Of a DNA stretch of 64,000 nucleotides, positions 18,101 through 27,578 are shown piece after piece; position 1 is the first letter of the stretch; every line of letters starts with the position of its first letter. Location of the stretch: positions 62,001 to 126,000 of the forward strand of contig NZ_SBIW01000004.1 in the NCBI RefSeq assembly GCF_004054195.1, read 5' to 3'. A program made the position numbers and the translations under genes. This DNA is from Mucilaginibacter gilvus (lineage in GTDB: Bacteria > Bacteroidota > Bacteroidia > Sphingobacteriales > Sphingobacteriaceae). The notes under the pieces are model-generated. The model was not told the origin of the DNA, searched no databases, and saw nothing but the letters and a program-made list of their open reading frames with translations.

Positions 18101-18714
18101 TCATTCCCGTATCTTGACTCAAAGAGGTCTAATAAATCTTGTGTATTGGTAACTTCAGGATTAATAACACTCAACACCTTAGTTTGAACTGGATATTCAT
18201 CAATAAAATTTAAATTTTCCTTTCTATACAATTCAAACCCTTTCATTGTCTCTTCAAACTTTACCTCATCTATTCCCCAGTATTGAATATATTTAGTTCT
18301 GTGAACAAATACTTCCTGTAATTCAGTTTCTGTATTATTAATTATTCCGAAATGGAGAAAGCCATCTTGTACAACTTCCTTCTCATAATTCTCTAAGTAA
18401 TTTATCAGGCTAAATTTATCTACATACTCACCGTACTTGGGCTCTTCATCATCAATATATTGATAAATAAGAGCGACTTCCTCTGGAAAATCAATAATCA
18501 ATGCTTTAACAAGCGACCATAACTTTTCGTTATCAATATTTATTTCAGAAAAAAAGGAAAATAAGTCGTTTGGATCAGTTCTACCACTTATTTTATAACC
18601 CTCAACGATGTTTGCGCTTTTCCTCCTTTCTAACATATCCAACACGTCCTGAGTTTGCGGTACATCTCTAAGTTCAGGCGTGCTAATTGTGGGTGCTAAT
18701 TTTAAAGCTCTCAT
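18088..18714 (-). CDS. Orphan hypothetical protein downstream of nadB
   Basis: A 208-residue soluble, acidic protein with no signal peptide, membrane segment or motif that I recognise. It starts 3 nt after the nadB stop on the same strand, so it is probably translated from the nadB message. Its DNA is clearly more AT-rich than its neighbours (many AAT, TTA, ATA codons), and it lies between nadB and tRNA-Gly, which suggests acquisition by transfer. Its look (acidic, many aromatic residues, DEEPKYGEYV) is like small immunity or DUF proteins, but no function can be assigned. Confidence 0.7.
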   Translation of the reverse strand: MRALKLAPTISTPELRDVPQTQDVLDMLERRKSANIVEGYKISGRTDPNDLFSFFSEINIDNEKLWSLVKALIIDFPEEVALIYQYIDDEEPKYGEYVDKFSLINYLENYEKEVVQDGFLHFGIINNTETELQEVFVHRTKYIQYWGIDEVKFEETMKGFELYRKENLNFIDEYPVQTKVLSVINPEVTNTQDLLDLFESRYGNEQLL

Positions 18715-18717
18715 AAT

Positions 18718-20310
18718 TTATAATACCGTATCCTCCAAAATATCCGCATGTTCCGGGTAATCTGTCGTATAATGCAATCCCCTGCTTTCGTGCCTTGCGG
18801 TTGCAGATTTCACTACCAGGTAGCTAACCTGTATCAAATTTCTCAACTCACAAAGCTTAACAGATACTTTGGTATGTTTGTAAAAATCCTCTGTTTCCTC
18901 ATACAATAAACGTAGTCTGCGCATAGCGCGTTCCAGCCTAAAATCAGAACGAACAATACCCACATAATCATTCATCAGTTTTTGCATCTCGCGAATGTTG
19001 TGGGTGACTAAAATATCTTCGTTGGATAGTTTCACGCCATGCTCGTTCCAGTCAGGAATATTGACGGGTATTTCAAACTCAGCAAAAGCAAATACTGCAT
19101 CTTTATAAATACGATGAGCAAATACTAAAGCTTCTAATAAAGAATTTGATGCCAGGCGATTAGCACCATGCAAGCCCGTTGACGAACATTCCCCGCAAGC
19201 ATAAAGCTGCCTGATGGATGACCTGCCAGTATGATCTACAAGTACCCCGCCGCACATATAATGGCAGGCAGGCGCTACAGGGATCATATCGCGGGTCATA
19301 TCTATACCCATCTCTAAACACTTGGCATATATATTAGGGAAGTGCGCTAAAATATCCTTCTTCTTTTTATGCGTAATATCCAAATAAACAAAGTCCTCCC
19401 CCGATTTTTTTATCTCCGCATCAATAGCGCGGGCAACAATATCACGCGGAGCAAGCGATTTACGTTCATCGTACTCCTGCATAAACTCTTCGCCGTTAGT
19501 GCGCCTTAATACGCCTCCCATACCGCGTACAGCCTCCGAAATAAGAAAAGATGGATATTCGCCCGGGTTGTATAAAGCTGTGGGGTGGAACTGGATAAAC
19601 TCCATGTTCCGTACCTTTCCTTTAGCACGATAAACCATAGCCACTCCATCGCCGGTAGCAATAGTAGGGTTAGTAGTAACCGAATAAATATGCCCGGCCC
19701 CACCAGATGCCATTACGGTAACTTTAGAAAGTATCTTCTCTACGTTATTATTTTCTGTATTGAAAGCGTAGATGCCATAACAGGTAATATTATCTGAGGA
19801 TTTTGTTACCATCTCACCTAAATGATGCTGAGTGATCAAATCCACCGCAAAATAGTGAGTAAGTATTTCTATATTGGGTTCCCGATGGATCTCTTCCAGT
19901 AAGGACCGCTCTATCTCAAAACCGGTAATATCCTTATAATGTAACACCCTAAATTCAGAGTGGCCACCCTCTTTTGCAAGGTCATAATTACCTTCATTGG
20001 TGCGGTCGAAATTGGTTCCGTACTCAATAATCTCGTTGATCCGTTCCGGGCCCTCCTTTACTACTACCTCCACAACTTCCATGTCGCATAGCCCATCGCC
20101 GGCAATAAGGGTGTCGTTTATGTGCTTTTCAAAAGAATCCTCTTTTTTATCCACAACTACCGCAACGCCGCCCTGGGCATACTTAGTGTTACTTTCATCT
20201 TCATTGGCTTTGGTAACTATCAGTACCTTACCATGCTTTGCAGCCTTTAGTGCAAAACTTAATCCGGCGATGCCCGAACCTACTACCAGGAAATCCACTG
20301 TTCTGGTCAT
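18718..20310 (-). CDS. nadB: L-aspartate oxidase NadB
   Basis: FAD enzyme oxidising L-aspartate to iminoaspartate, the first step of de novo NAD synthesis. The FAD-binding VVGSGIAGLSFAL is at residues 8-20. The fumarate-reductase/NadB blocks TKYAQGGVAVV, HPTALY, GMGGVLRRTNGEEF, CHYMCGGV and GLHGANRLASNSLLEALV follow. Its 530 residues are typical. It is divergent from nadA across a 407-bp AT-rich spacer. The next gene, an AT-rich orphan, follows after 3 nt. Confidence 0.96.
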   Translation of the reverse strand: MTRTVDFLVVGSGIAGLSFALKAAKHGKVLIVTKANEDESNTKYAQGGVAVVVDKKEDSFEKHINDTLIAGDGLCDMEVVEVVVKEGPERINEIIEYGTNFDRTNEGNYDLAKEGGHSEFRVLHYKDITGFEIERSLLEEIHREPNIEILTHYFAVDLITQHHLGEMVTKSSDNITCYGIYAFNTENNNVEKILSKVTVMASGGAGHIYSVTTNPTIATGDGVAMVYRAKGKVRNMEFIQFHPTALYNPGEYPSFLISEAVRGMGGVLRRTNGEEFMQEYDERKSLAPRDIVARAIDAEIKKSGEDFVYLDITHKKKKDILAHFPNIYAKCLEMGIDMTRDMIPVAPACHYMCGGVLVDHTGRSSIRQLYACGECSSTGLHGANRLASNSLLEALVFAHRIYKDAVFAFAEFEIPVNIPDWNEHGVKLSNEDILVTHNIREMQKLMNDYVGIVRSDFRLERAMRRLRLLYEETEDFYKHTKVSVKLCELRNLIQVSYLVVKSATARHESRGLHYTTDYPEHADILEDTVL

Positions 20311-20717
20311 GCTTGAGTTATATATTGTGTAAAATTAGTACTAATGTTAATAAGCGGTATAAAACCTGTTAAGTTTGTGTAAGTAAATAATTAGAAATAA
20401 CCTGAATAGTTAACAACCCGGAATTTTATCAATTTTTACAATACTTTTGAGCGATTTGTAAGACGATATTACAACGAAACTAACATTTTATTGAGCAAGT
20501 AAATATTAACATTTAAGTTTTTATATTAATACTTGATTGTCACAGAAAGCTAAAAATCAGTAAAATAAAAAATAAAAAGGCATTAATAAATGTTAGTAAA
20601 AATGTATAAACAATTTTTTTACTATAACCAGTAACGACTTTTGAACATTACTAACACCTTAATAACAATAGGTTTATTTTATATATAAAAAGAAGTTATT
20701 ATTAATTGATTTGTGGA
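20311..20717. promoter_or_regulatory. AT-rich divergent nadB/nadA control region
   Basis: No gene is visible in these 407 bp, which are strikingly AT-rich. The words TGTTA/TAACA recur at least seven times (near 20346, 20367, 20411, 20481, 20507, 20591, 20649). A long-range inverted repeat pairs 20479-20492 (ACTAACATTTTATT) with 20585-20597 (AATAAATGTTAGT). This could hold operators for NAD-responsive control of both genes, but I recognise no known site. Confidence 0.45.
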
Positions 20718-21710
20718 ATGGATACCTTCGAAGAAATAAAAATGAATGGCTTTGTGGACGAATACATCGACCCGACACTTGACCTTTTTGCCGAGATCAA
20801 TAAACTTAAAAAAGAAAAAAATGCTGTTGTGCTGGCCCACTACTACCAGGAAGGAGATATACAGGATATTGCCGATTATATTGGCGATAGCCTTGGCCTT
20901 TCTCAGCAGGCTGCAAAAACAGATGCCGATGTTATCGTTTTTGCCGGTGTGCATTTCATGGCCGAAACAGCTAAAATATTATCACCAAACAAGAAGGTTC
21001 TGCTACCGGATATGAAGGCAGGCTGCTCCCTGGCCGACAGTTGCCCGCCCCATTTGTTCAGAAAGTTTAAAGAAAACTACCCCGACCATTTGGTGATAAC
21101 CTACGTGAATTGCACAGCAGAACTGAAAGCAATGAGTGATATTGTTTGTACTAGCAGTAACGCTGTGCAGATAGTAGAGAGCCTGCCTAAGGACCAGAAG
21201 ATCATCTTCGGACCGGATAAAAACCTGGGTGCTTGGGTAGCTAAAAAAACAGGGCGCGACCTTGTGTTATGGAATGGTGCCTGTATGGTACACGAAATCT
21301 TCAGCCGTGAAAAAATAACCAAACTGAAGGAGCGCCACCCTAATGCTAAAATATTGGCACACCCGGAATGCGAGGAAGTGATACTGCAAATGGCAGATTA
21401 CATAGGAAGCACCACCGGGATACTAAAATATGCCACTAATAGCCCCGAAACGGAATTTATTGTAGCAACAGAGGCTGGTATTATTCACCAGATGGAAAAG
21501 GAAAATCCATCTAAGAAATTTTTCCCGGCTCCACCAAATAATACCTGCGCCTGTAACGATTGCCCGCACATGAAGCGTAATACGCTGGAGAAATTATATC
21601 TGTGTATGAAAAACGGCACACCAGAAATTGATGTGCCGAAGCATATTATTGAAAAAGCTGTTTTACCGATTGAGAGGATGCTGGAGATCTCGGCAAGATT
21701 GGGGTTATAG
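20718..21710 (+). CDS. nadA: Quinolinate synthase NadA
   Basis: 4Fe-4S enzyme condensing iminoaspartate with dihydroxyacetone phosphate to quinolinate, the step after NadB. Cluster cysteines are visible in CSLADSCPP or the nearby TYVNCTAE, in NGACMVHE, and in [27 protein letters not shown] is the N-terminal substrate block. The ATG at 20718 (MDTFEEIK) gives 330 residues; a TTG at 20706 is also in frame. Confidence 0.95.
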   Translation: MDTFEEIKMNGFVDEYIDPTLDLFAEINKLKKEKNAVVLAHYYQEGDIQDIADYIGDSLGLSQQAAKTDADVIVFAGVHFMAETAKILSPNKKVLLPDMKAGCSLADSCPPHLFRKFKENYPDHLVITYVNCTAELKAMSDIVCTSSNAVQIVESLPKDQKIIFGPDKNLGAWVAKKTGRDLVLWNGACMVHEIFSREKITKLKERHPNAKILAHPECEEVILQMADYIGSTTGILKYATNSPETEFIVATEAGIIHQMEKENPSKKFFPAPPNNTCACNDCPHMKRNTLEKLYLCMKNGTPEIDVPKHIIEKAVLPIERMLEISARLGL

Positions 21711-21725
21711 TGGTTCACATTAAAA

Positions 21726-21788
21726 AAGATGATTGCACAGATTAGTTTTTTTTAAAATATGTGTAATCATCTTAAATCTGTGTAATCC
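21726..21788. repeat. Inverted repeat between nadA and the nuclease gene
   Basis: AAGATGATTGCACA (21726-21739) pairs with TGTGTAATCATCTT (21760-21773) across a T-rich loop, and a second CACAGATT/AATCTGTG pairing overlaps it. Repeats built from GATTACACAGATT words are dispersed in Bacteroidota genomes (from memory). Here it lies between convergent genes and may also terminate transcription both ways. Confidence 0.6.
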
Positions 21789-21791
21789 AGC

Positions 21792-23231
21792 TTACAAATT
21801 ATCCTTTTTAATTTCAACTGCGTCCTGTACCCCTTGTGGCAAAGTGCTCAGCAGGTTATAACCAGTTGCTTTTTCAATATCACGCACGGTTACGCGGTAT
21901 TGTTTCCAATCGGCATTTGTGGTGTTAATGTTAGGAGTATTCACTGCAATTACCCGGGTTGTGGCAGATACACGGCTAACATCGCCATCGCCTATAGGAA
22001 CGATCACAGCAATTTTCCAAACATTGCTTGGAACGGTAACGTGGCCGTTGTTAATAGTAGTGACCGCGCCATTTTTACCTGTACCACCTGTGCCGTAAGC
22101 ACCCATTACAATATAAACCTCGTTCCCGGCAACAACCTGCGCACGCAGGTAATTTTCCATATTTGCCCAGGTTTGTTGGTTATTATTTGGTGCCTGCGGG
22201 ATCATATTGGTCATTAAAAAAGTAGCCGAGTTGGCATTGGCAGAACTGGTACGATCTGCAGAAGGGCAATTGTGGCCCCTATCGAAACCGGAATTTTGAT
22301 AGCTGTTGCTTTCTACATGGTAAAAGCTTGCGTCTAAACCGATGAAACCCGCAAAATTATCCAACCTTGGCGATGCGTTGTTAATGGTAGAGGCATCAAT
22401 ATGCCAACTCACCCAGTTGGGTATGCCCCTGGTGCTGCTGTAAGATTCTACGTAATACTTCTGGTCTATCAAATAATCATTCAGCATAACTACATTAGGC
22501 TGTGCACCGGATGGATTACCGAATAGCAAATTGCTGTTATCGCCACTTTCGGGCTGAATATCCGCACCTGCTGTTACGCCACGCTCCGCAGTAGCGGGGC
22601 TGGTTGTAGTTGTGGTATCGGCGCCGCTATTATCAGTACTGCCGCCAACTATAATCCCCGCATCGCCTATGCCTTTAAAAGTTATATCATCTATATTGAT
22701 ACGCGTGGTGGCTGTGCCAATTTTTTTGAATTGGAAACGCACCCTTTTGGTGGTATTTACAGCAAATGAATCTGTTACCAGGGTAGTATTAGTTTCATTA
22801 AAATCGGTACCCAGTTGCGTAAATGTTTTCCCGCTGTCTATCGACATTAGCAACTGCCAGCCGGAGGCTGCATCTGCGCCGTATTTACCGTGTTTAAAAC
22901 TAATTTGCTGTATGCCACTGATATCAAATTTCATGGTTAGGTCTCCGGCACGCAACCTTACAGTCTTAACGCCGCTTTTAAGATCTTGTGGTAAATTGCC
23001 AATAAGAGCGTCGTTAAATGTCCAAACACCGGTGTTTAACTGTACGTCACTCTGTTTGTAATCTCCTTTACTGCCGGTTTCAAAACCTTCTACAATAGTG
23101 TAAGGTTTTGGTACAACAACTTCAATGGGAGGGGCAGGGTCTACGGTAATTCCACCGCGGTAATCCTTGGCGCAACCCGCTATAAGTAATAGCCCAAGGC
23201 TTAAATAGATAAGTAATTTTCTGTTTTTCAT
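21792..23231 (-). CDS. Secreted lipoprotein DNA/RNA non-specific endonuclease
   Basis: A 479-residue lipoprotein (lipobox LIAGC, Cys20). Residues about 43-188 form a beta-rich, jelly-roll-like module with SGWQLLMSIDSGKTF and FQFKKIGTATTRINIDDI, and a Thr/Ser linker follows (about 200-225). The C-terminal NUC domain of the beta-beta-alpha-metal class has the catalytic DRGH (317-320) and the Mg-ligand Asn in NMIPQAPNNNQQTWANMENYLR-type sequence. It probably degrades extracellular nucleic acid. A TAnnTTTG promoter element lies 20 nt upstream. Confidence 0.9.
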   Translation of the reverse strand: MKNRKLLIYLSLGLLLIAGCAKDYRGGITVDPAPPIEVVVPKPYTIVEGFETGSKGDYKQSDVQLNTGVWTFNDALIGNLPQDLKSGVKTVRLRAGDLTMKFDISGIQQISFKHGKYGADAASGWQLLMSIDSGKTFTQLGTDFNETNTTLVTDSFAVNTTKRVRFQFKKIGTATTRINIDDITFKGIGDAGIIVGGSTDNSGADTTTTTSPATAERGVTAGADIQPESGDNSNLLFGNPSGAQPNVVMLNDYLIDQKYYVESYSSTRGIPNWVSWHIDASTINNASPRLDNFAGFIGLDASFYHVESNSYQNSGFDRGHNCPSADRTSSANANSATFLMTNMIPQAPNNNQQTWANMENYLRAQVVAGNEVYIVMGAYGTGGTGKNGAVTTINNGHVTVPSNVWKIAVIVPIGDGDVSRVSATTRVIAVNTPNINTTNADWKQYRVTVRDIEKATGYNLLSTLPQGVQDAVEIKKDNL

Positions 23232-23250
23232 ATATATATTATTAGATAAG

Positions 23251-23258
23251 CAAAAATA
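23251..23258 (-). promoter_or_regulatory. -7 promoter element for the nuclease gene (TATTTTTG, minus strand)
   Basis: On the minus strand TATTTTTGC matches TAnnTTTG and lies about 19 nt before the nuclease ATG. It diverges from the thiL element, about 90 bp away. Confidence 0.5.
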
Positions 23259-23348
23259 TTACTTAAACATTAACTGTGTGTTAAATAGTTTTATGTACGG
23301 TAAATGTTACAATCAGTGCTAACACTAAGGGGATTAATTAATTATTGG

Positions 23349-23356
23349 TAATTTTG
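23349..23356 (+). promoter_or_regulatory. -7 promoter element for thiL (TAATTTTG)
   Basis: Exact match to TAnnTTTG, 17 nt before the thiL ATG. It shares the 142-bp divergent spacer with the nuclease promoter. Confidence 0.5.
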
Positions 23357-23373
23357 TGTTTTTAGAATACAAT

Positions 23374-24420
23374 ATGTTTGAGAACCAGGAACGTACCCAC
23401 TTAGATGAATTAGGCGAGTTTGGCTTGATAAGCCACCTTACTAAAAATATAAAGCTTACCCAAAAAAGCACCATAAAAGGCGTTGGCGATGATGCTGCGG
23501 TGTTAGATCACGCAGGTAAAAAACTGTTGGTATCTACCGATATGCTTTTGGAAGGGATCCATTTCGATCTTGCTTATACGCCATTAAAACACCTCGGCTA
23601 TAAAGCCATACAGGTAAACCTGAGTGATATTTACGCCATGAACGGTACCGCCAGCCAGGTAACGGTTTCTATAGGTATGAGCAGCAAGTTCCCGCTGGAA
23701 GCTATTGAAGAATTGTATGAAGGTATTTACCTGGCATGCGATAATTACAATGTAGACCTGGTAGGCGGCGATACTACCGCGTCAAAACAAGGCTTGGTGA
23801 TCAGCGTAACCGTTTTAGGTTATGCCGATGAAAAGGATATTGTTTACCGTAACACCGCCGAAGAAGGCGACCTGATCTGCGTATCCGGCGACCTGGGTGG
23901 CGCATATACCGGCCTGCAATTGTTAGAGCGTGAGAAACTGGTCTACATAGAGAACCCAAACATCCAGCCCGATTTGGAAGGCAAGGATTATATTGTAGAA
24001 CGCCAGCTAAAACCCGAAGCACGTAAGGACATCATCGACCTGCTAAAAGAACTGAATGTAAAACCAACATCTATGATTGATGTATCTGACGGCCTGGCTT
24101 CGGAGCTACTGCACATTTGCAAGCAAAGTGATAAAGGCTGTAATCTTTACGAAGAAAAGATCCCTATAGACCCGATGACCTATGAAACCGCACGCGAATT
24201 TGGCCTCGACCCAACCGTATGTGCCCTAAGCGGTGGCGAAGACTACGAACTTCTGTTCACCGTAAAACAAGCGGAGTACGATAAGATAAAATTTAAAATG
24301 GATTTCACCATCATAGGCTATATCACCGAACCAAATGCAGGGTGTAATTTGATCACCAAAAGTGGCAACGTACATCCGTTAAAAGCACAGGGGTGGAATG
24401 CGTTTGGGTCGCAAGCGTAG
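23374..24420 (+). CDS. thiL: Thiamine-monophosphate kinase ThiL
   Basis: ATP-dependent kinase making thiamine diphosphate from thiamine monophosphate. Family features include GVGDDAAVLD, STDMLLEGIHFDL, NLSDIYAMNG, VGGDTTAS, CVSGDLGGAYTGL, DVSDGLASELLHI and ALSGGEDYELLFTV. The ATG at 23374 gives 348 residues; the GTG at 23356 overlaps the promoter element and is unlikely. No TPP riboswitch is visible. Confidence 0.95.
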   Translation: MFENQERTHLDELGEFGLISHLTKNIKLTQKSTIKGVGDDAAVLDHAGKKLLVSTDMLLEGIHFDLAYTPLKHLGYKAIQVNLSDIYAMNGTASQVTVSIGMSSKFPLEAIEELYEGIYLACDNYNVDLVGGDTTASKQGLVISVTVLGYADEKDIVYRNTAEEGDLICVSGDLGGAYTGLQLLEREKLVYIENPNIQPDLEGKDYIVERQLKPEARKDIIDLLKELNVKPTSMIDVSDGLASELLHICKQSDKGCNLYEEKIPIDPMTYETAREFGLDPTVCALSGGEDYELLFTVKQAEYDKIKFKMDFTIIGYITEPNAGCNLITKSGNVHPLKAQGWNAFGSQA

Positions 24421-24426
24421 CCCCCC

Positions 24427-24556
24427 AGCCCCCTGAAGGGCGAGCTTTTGAAACGCTTAAACAAGAAAAGCAATGCCAACAGCGTTGTTTTTCTTGTTTA
24501 TAGGCTAAAATTTGGCCTTGCCAAATCAAAGGGTCCTCTTCAAGGGTGAGGGGGCT
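24427..24556. repeat. Nested inverted repeat between thiL and rmuC (dispersed element or terminator)
   Basis: Three nested or adjacent stems are visible: an outer AGCCCCCT (24427-24434) with AGGGGGCT (24549-24556), a 16-bp stem TAAACAAGAAAAGCAA (24458-24473) with 24485-24500 (one wobble pair, 11-nt loop), and a 7-bp ATTTGGC-CTT-GCCAAAT hairpin (24510-24526). The C-rich ends followed by GAAGGG look like a dispersed Bacteroidota repeat. The inner stem has T-rich flanks and could terminate both convergent genes. The right part overlaps the last rmuC codons. Confidence 0.6.
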
Positions 24557-25920
24557 TCCTCACCAATATATTTAACATCAATCTGCTTATTAGCCTTAGC
24601 GCCAAGCTTCTTAATCTTCTCTGCAGTCACAGTTAAATTTCCTCGGCCGTCGGTGAGTTTGTTGATGGCTTTTTCGTAGCTGTCCTGGCTTTGTTTAATG
24701 TTTTTGCCAATGCCTTCCATATCGCCAACAAAACCCACGAATTTATCATACATTTCGCCGCTAAGGCGGGCAATCTCCAGTACGTTGCGGTTTTGGCGTT
24801 CCTGTTTCCAGATGCTGGCGATGGTACGCAGGGTAGCCAGTAAAGTGCTCGGACTTACGATAACTACCCGTTTATCCCAGGCATCGCTAAACAGATCAGC
24901 ATCCAGCTGCACCGCAAAGCTGAACGACGATTCTATCGGCACAAAAAGCAAAACAAAATCAGGTGAGTTTACCTGGTAGAGGTCGTGGTAGTTTTTAGAC
25001 GACAGCCCATGTACGTGCGCGCGGATAGATTCGATATGCGCTTTGGAGAATAAACGGCGCTCTTCTTCGGTTTCGCAATTTACCAGCCGCTCATAAGCGA
25101 TCAACGAGACCTTAGAATCGATTATTAAATGTTTTTCGTCCGGGAGGTCAATAATTACATCCGGCTGCAGCCTGTTGCCATCCGCGTGGTTTAGGCTGGC
25201 TTGTGTGCGGTACTCGCGCCCGTTCACCAGGCCACTCCGCTCCAAAACCTTCTCTAATATCACCTCGCCCCAGTTGCCCTGCTTCTTATTGTCGCCTTTA
25301 AGGGCCTTGGTAAGATTTGATGCTTCGGTACTGATGAGTTTGTTCAGATCCATCAATTTGGAGATCTCCCCCTTCAGTACATTCCGCTCGTCCGATTCGG
25401 CTTTGTACACCTTTTCCACTTTTTCCTCAAAAGATTTGATGTTTTCTTTTAGCGGGTTGAGGATAGTGTCTATGCTTAATTTATTTACATCCGTAAACTC
25501 CCGCGATTTCTCCTTCAATAATTTTTCGGCGATGTTTTCAAACTCCTTTTGGAAATGGCTGCGGGTTTGTTCTATATCGGCTTTTTGTTCCGCCAGTTTT
25601 TCTTGCTGGGCCTTAAAAAATGAGCGGGATGATTCTAACGATTGATTCGCCTGGGCCAGTTGGGTACGTTCGTACAATAGTTCATCCAGCAAACGGTTTT
25701 GCTCGTCTTTTAACAGCTTGGTGATATTTTCTTTTTCGGATTGCAGCCCGGCTGCCTTCTGACCGGAAATGGCTAACGAAATTTTAAACGATTCATTTTC
25801 GGTTTTTAAGGCAGCAAATTCATCCGCGGAAATAAACCCTTCTGGCCGCTTTCTAACAAAGAAAAGCACCATAGCCACTATAACAAATAAGCCCGCAACA
25901 CCTAAAATAACCACGTCCAT
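24526..25920 (-). CDS. rmuC: DNA recombination protein RmuC
   Basis: Membrane-anchored RmuC-family protein. One transmembrane segment (about 4-22) is followed by a long coiled coil (about 35-200), then the nuclease-like core beginning KKQGNWGEVILEKVLE and continuing with RLQPDVIIDLPD, DSKVSL and FVPIESSFS. The family limits DNA inversions and rearrangements in E. coli and is implicated in phage defence in some work. It is 464 residues. The C-terminus overlaps the repeat between it and thiL. Confidence 0.93.
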   Translation of the reverse strand: MDVVILGVAGLFVIVAMVLFFVRKRPEGFISADEFAALKTENESFKISLAISGQKAAGLQSEKENITKLLKDEQNRLLDELLYERTQLAQANQSLESSRSFFKAQQEKLAEQKADIEQTRSHFQKEFENIAEKLLKEKSREFTDVNKLSIDTILNPLKENIKSFEEKVEKVYKAESDERNVLKGEISKLMDLNKLISTEASNLTKALKGDNKKQGNWGEVILEKVLERSGLVNGREYRTQASLNHADGNRLQPDVIIDLPDEKHLIIDSKVSLIAYERLVNCETEEERRLFSKAHIESIRAHVHGLSSKNYHDLYQVNSPDFVLLFVPIESSFSFAVQLDADLFSDAWDKRVVIVSPSTLLATLRTIASIWKQERQNRNVLEIARLSGEMYDKFVGFVGDMEGIGKNIKQSQDSYEKAINKLTDGRGNLTVTAEKIKKLGAKANKQIDVKYIGEEAPSPLKRTL

Positions 25921-25991
25921 TTGATAATAATATTAGCAAAACGAATGTAGTAAATTATATATTACTAAAAAAAGATAAAAATTGGAACTAC

Positions 25992-27188
25992 CTATTTGCA
26001 AAAATGTAGCGCGTTTTCTACAGCCGCTTTATTACCTAACGTTATAGCCTTTTTAAAATCGGGGCAGGCGGCGGCATCATTTCTTAAGGTATGGCTTATA
26101 AAGCCACGGTTGTTATAAGCGTCGCCATTTTTAGGGTCGATAGCGATTACGCGACTGTAATCGGCGATGGCGCCAGGGTAATCCTTCAGGTTTCGTTTGC
26201 AAAACGCGCGGTTAAATAAGGCTTCGGTATTATTGGAGTTGAGCGATAAGCGTTTATCAAAATCCTCAACGGCATTTTTGTAGTTAGCCGTTTTTAGGTA
26301 GTCATTTCCGCGCTTTAAATATGCCCTGCCGCTATCTTCATTACTTTTTAAATACGTGGTGTAATCGGCAATAGCGGCAGCGAACCGGCCCAAATTATCC
26401 AGAGTTATCGCCCGGTTATAATACGCCAGGATGTTCTTAGAATCCAGTCGTATGGCGGCGGCATAGTCAGCATTAGCGCCCGCATAATCTTTAATTTTCA
26501 GTTTGGCATTGCCACTATTCAGATACATATCGGCACCCGGAGGGGCTAATTTTAACGCCTGATTATAATCGCCGGCGGCCCCTTTAGCATCATTAAGCGC
26601 CGATTTTGCTTCGGCGCGCAAACTATAGGCACCAACATTATTAGCATCAATGGCAATTGCGGCATCATAGTCTGCAACAGCACCTTTACTGTCGCCGGCC
26701 TCCTTTTTTAATTGTCCGCGTTCTATGTAGGCGTTTTTATATTTAGGATCAAGCTCGATTGCCTTGTCATAATCTGCTCTGGCAGCAGTGAAGTTATTCA
26801 TGCTAAAATTAGCCAGTCCCCGGCTATAATAGGCAACGGCGGTAGGTTTAATTGATATCGCCTGGTCGTAATCGGCAATGGCGCCTTCGTAATTACTTAA
26901 AACATCTTTTAACCGGCCACGATCAACATAAGCGCGGTCGAAGTTTATTTTTAAGCTCACGGCTTTATTAAGGTCTACAAGCGCTCCGTTAAAATCTTTA
27001 AGGGTTATCCTGGCATGGCCGCGCTGGTAATAATCATCTGCTTCGTTGGGAAAATCGACGATATCTTTGGTGTAAAAGTCCACAACTTTCACGGCTTCAA
27101 CGCTATCAGTTGATGTGGTTTTTAATTTAGCATTTTGTGCCGAAGCGAATATGGGGATTAAAAAAAGCAACGCGAATAGCTTATTCAT
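25992..27188 (-). CDS. Exported TPR-repeat protein (paralogue 1)
   Basis: 398 residues with a signal peptide (MNKLFALLFLIPIFASAQ), then about ten or eleven 34-residue tetratricopeptide repeats (YxRGxAxxxxxxxxxAxxDYxxAIxLDP). The C-terminal cap ACPDFKKAITLGNKAAVENA resembles that of the second TPR gene at 28334-29611, so the two are paralogues. It is probably a periplasmic or outer-membrane scaffold; the partner is unknown. Confidence 0.85.
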   Translation of the reverse strand: MNKLFALLFLIPIFASAQNAKLKTTSTDSVEAVKVVDFYTKDIVDFPNEADDYYQRGHARITLKDFNGALVDLNKAVSLKINFDRAYVDRGRLKDVLSNYEGAIADYDQAISIKPTAVAYYSRGLANFSMNNFTAARADYDKAIELDPKYKNAYIERGQLKKEAGDSKGAVADYDAAIAIDANNVGAYSLRAEAKSALNDAKGAAGDYNQALKLAPPGADMYLNSGNAKLKIKDYAGANADYAAAIRLDSKNILAYYNRAITLDNLGRFAAAIADYTTYLKSNEDSGRAYLKRGNDYLKTANYKNAVEDFDKRLSLNSNNTEALFNRAFCKRNLKDYPGAIADYSRVIAIDPKNGDAYNNRGFISHTLRNDAAACPDFKKAITLGNKAAVENALHFCK

Positions 27189-27246
27189 GACAGGATATTA
27201 GGATCACCTAAAATAGCTATTTTATCCGCCGGGTAAACAAGAAAAA

Positions 27247-27498
27247 TCAGGGCTTTGTTTTCAGCGTATCCTTTGGTATGCTAGTAGTGCCGCTGCCATT
27301 GCCGCTGGTATCTTTTCCGCCGGTTTCGGTTGGGCTGGTTTTGTATCCGGCGCTATCTGCCGGGCCAGAGTTGCCCACGTGCGTTTGGCCCGAATCTGCA
27401 GCCGCCCCACCGGTTTGCCCGGTATTGCCTTTACAAGCCGTGAAAAACAACAGCGCCGCAGCTAACACGATAGCGAGGTAAGAAATTATTTGTTTCAT
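27247..27498 (-). CDS. Small disordered lipoprotein
   Basis: 83 residues. A hydrophobic leader ends in a lipobox (LLFFTAC, Cys22), after which the protein is almost wholly Gly, Ser, Thr, Pro and Asp, ending KDTLKTKP, with no fold expected. Such short lipid-anchored tails are frequent in Bacteroidota; the function is unknown. Confidence 0.65.
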   Translation of the reverse strand: MKQIISYLAIVLAAALLFFTACKGNTGQTGGAAADSGQTHVGNSGPADSAGYKTSPTETGGKDTSGNGSGTTSIPKDTLKTKP

Positions 27499-27578
27499 CA
27501 GACGGTAATTTTTGTTGGTATACTTAAACTACAATTAGCATATTTACATGTTTAAAAATTCTTAAAATAAATCTGGCT

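Noticed and set aside
20311..20717. NAD- or other riboswitch in the nadB/nadA spacer
   Set aside because: No recognised riboswitch core; AT-rich words only.
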